Part shown: piece after piece, positions 62,834 to 64,000 of the stretch
Numbering within the stretch: position 1 is the stretch's first letter
Layout of the letters: every line of letters begins with the position of its first letter
Assembly (NCBI GenBank): GCA_040879025.1
Contig: JBBDLF010000015.1
Span: forward strand, 62,001 to 126,000
Length of the DNA stretch: 64,000 nucleotides
Reading direction: 5' to 3'
Source of the DNA: JBBDLF01 sp040879025
GTDB lineage: Bacteria > Pseudomonadota > Gammaproteobacteria > Pseudomonadales > Pseudohongiellaceae
Notes under the pieces: generated by a model
Databases searched by the model: none
What the model was told of the DNA's origin: nothing
The model's input: the letters and a program-made list of their open reading frames with translations, nothing else
Program-made: the position numbers and the translations under genes

Positions 62834-64000
62834 ATGGCAGCCGCCGAGATTACAATCTACAACACACTGAGCCGCAAGAAAGAGCTTCTAAAGCCCCTTG
62901 ACCCGGGAAAACTCAGAATTTACGTTTGCGGTTTGACTACCTACGACTACAGTCATCTTGGACACGCCCGGATGCTGGTGGCGTTCGATGTCATTGTCCG
63001 TTACCTGCGCCAGCGCGGGTTTGAAGTAAGCTATGTGCGCAATATCACCGATATAGACGACAAGATTTTGCAGCGGGCCAACGAAAACGAGGAGTACTTT
63101 TCGGATCTGACCGCCCGGTTCATTGTCAGCATGCACGAAGATGAACGCGCGCTGGGAATACTGCCGCCTGACCAGGAACCGCGGGCAACCGCGTATATCG
63201 ATGAAATCATCGCGATGGTGCGGCAACTCATCGACAAGGATTATGCCTACCGGACCGACAGCGGGGACGTCTACTACTCGGTCAGGAATTTTCCCGACTA
63301 CGGCAAATTGTCAAACAAGAACCTGGAGGAACTGCTGGCCGGCGCCCGCATCGAAGTGGGCGAAGCCAAGCGCGACCCGCGGGATTTCGCGGTATGGAAA
63401 GCGGCGAAGGAAGGCGAAGTAGGGTGGGATTCACCCTGGGGTTACGGTCGGCCGGGCTGGCATATCGAATGCGCCACCATGACAACTCATTGTCTCGGCG
63501 ATCATTTCGATATTCATGGCGGCGGGTCGGACCTGATGTTTCCCCACCACGAGAATGAGATTGCGCAGGCGGTGGCGGCCACCGGCGGCAGGTTTGCCAA
63601 TGTCTGGATGCATAACGGGCCGCTGCGTGTGGACAACGAGAAAATGTCCAAGTCGCTGGGGAATTTCTTCACCATTCGCGACGTACTGAAAAAATACGAT
63701 CCCGAGGTAGTCCGGTTCTTCCTGATCAGCAGTCACTACCGCAGCCCGATCAATTACTCCGACCAGAACCTGGAGCAGGCGCTGCGGGCATTGGGCCGCT
63801 TTTATACCGCGCTGAAGGGTCTGGACCTGGCGCATGCCAAGACACTGGCCAACAGCCGCTTTGAAAAAGAGTTTTACAAGGCCATGGATGATGATTTCAA
63901 CACACCGGAGGCTTTCGGCGTGCTGTTTGACCTGGTCAAGGAAATCAATCGTCACAGAGAAACCGATTGCGAGCGCGCGGGTCAACTGGGGGTGTTACTG
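62834..64000 (+). CDS. cysS: Cysteinyl-tRNA synthetase (partial, runs off right edge)
   Basis: 389 codons are visible and the frame is still open at the edge. The class I signature is HLGH (residues 41-44) after YVCGLTTYDYS, with Cys32 as a zinc ligand; GWHIECATM and HHENEIAQ supply the rest of the zinc site and EKMSKSLGN is KMSKS. ATG 62834 follows a weak AGG. Co-directional with glnS. Confidence 0.95.
   Translation, partial: MAAAEITIYNTLSRKKELLKPLDPGKLRIYVCGLTTYDYSHLGHARMLVAFDVIVRYLRQRGFEVSYVRNITDIDDKILQRANENEEYFSDLTARFIVSMHEDERALGILPPDQEPRATAYIDEIIAMVRQLIDKDYAYRTDSGDVYYSVRNFPDYGKLSNKNLEELLAGARIEVGEAKRDPRDFAVWKAAKEGEVGWDSPWGYGRPGWHIECATMTTHCLGDHFDIHGGGSDLMFPHHENEIAQAVAATGGRFANVWMHNGPLRVDNEKMSKSLGNFFTIRDVLKKYDPEVVRFFLISSHYRSPINYSDQNLEQALRALGRFYTALKGLDLAHAKTLANSRFEKEFYKAMDDDFNTPEAFGVLFDLVKEINRHRETDCERAGQLGVLL

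Overview
The window comes from a gammaproteobacterial chromosome. The housekeeping genes point there: BamC, BepA-type M48 protease, MiaE, MnmC, AcnB, DbpA, LpxH, QueD, PepN, and RF2 with its classical UGA frameshift. I cannot place it to order or family from sequence alone. The left 15 kb is a complete-looking type III-B (Cmr) CRISPR-Cas locus; the remaining 48 kb is ordinary core genome with a few secreted or signalling genes of unknown role.

CRISPR region (1-15.4 kb, all + strand): the tail of an upstream gene (probably cmr1), cmr2/cas10, cmr3, a RhuM-Fic/Doc protein, cmr4, cmr5, cmr6, a CARF-PD-(D/E)xK nuclease of the DUF1887 (Can2/Card1) group, cas6, csx16, then cas2, cas1, a degenerate second cas1-like gene and a second cas2, followed by a 79-bp leader and an array of 31 repeats and 30 spacers (12881-14985). 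Genes overlap or almost touch except for a 157-bp gap before csx16 that holds nested inverted repeats. The logic is: Cas6 makes crRNAs, the Cmr complex cuts RNA and (intact GGDD) makes cyclic oligoadenylate, the CARF nuclease is the likely effector, and Csx16 is a likely signal modulator. Four features are unusual: the toxin-like RhuM-Fic gene inside the effector operon; the cas2-cas1-cas1'-cas2' adaptation module, whose second Cas1 has lost its active site; two spacers covering the same sequence with two mismatches; and a giant 303-bp spacer-like segment after the last repeat, encoding part of a phage-type protein and closed by a half-repeat.

15.5-31.6 kb: BepA-like protease (-), TusA-like protein, PerM-type transporter, dapA, bamC, rmuC, miaE, LRR lipoprotein (-), FKBP isomerase, M18 aminopeptidase, mnmC (-), prfB, lysS, ung and queD (-).

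31.6-47.7 kb: CHASE2 nucleotide cyclase, tRNA-Val and tRNA-Asp behind a strong sigma-70 promoter, a secreted unknown, a reprolysin-like metalloprotease, a UDP-sugar epimerase and dehydrogenase pair, nadK, a rhomboid protease, YeaC (DUF1315), DUF2797, pepN and a membrane caspase-like (C13-type) peptidase.

47.7-64 kb: acnB (-), DUF1289 protein, two exported unknowns, DUF4168 protein (-), a histidine kinase/NtrC-type regulator pair, dbpA (-), ExoD (-), an exported unknown, lpxH and ppiB (-), glnS and the start of cysS, which runs off the right edge.
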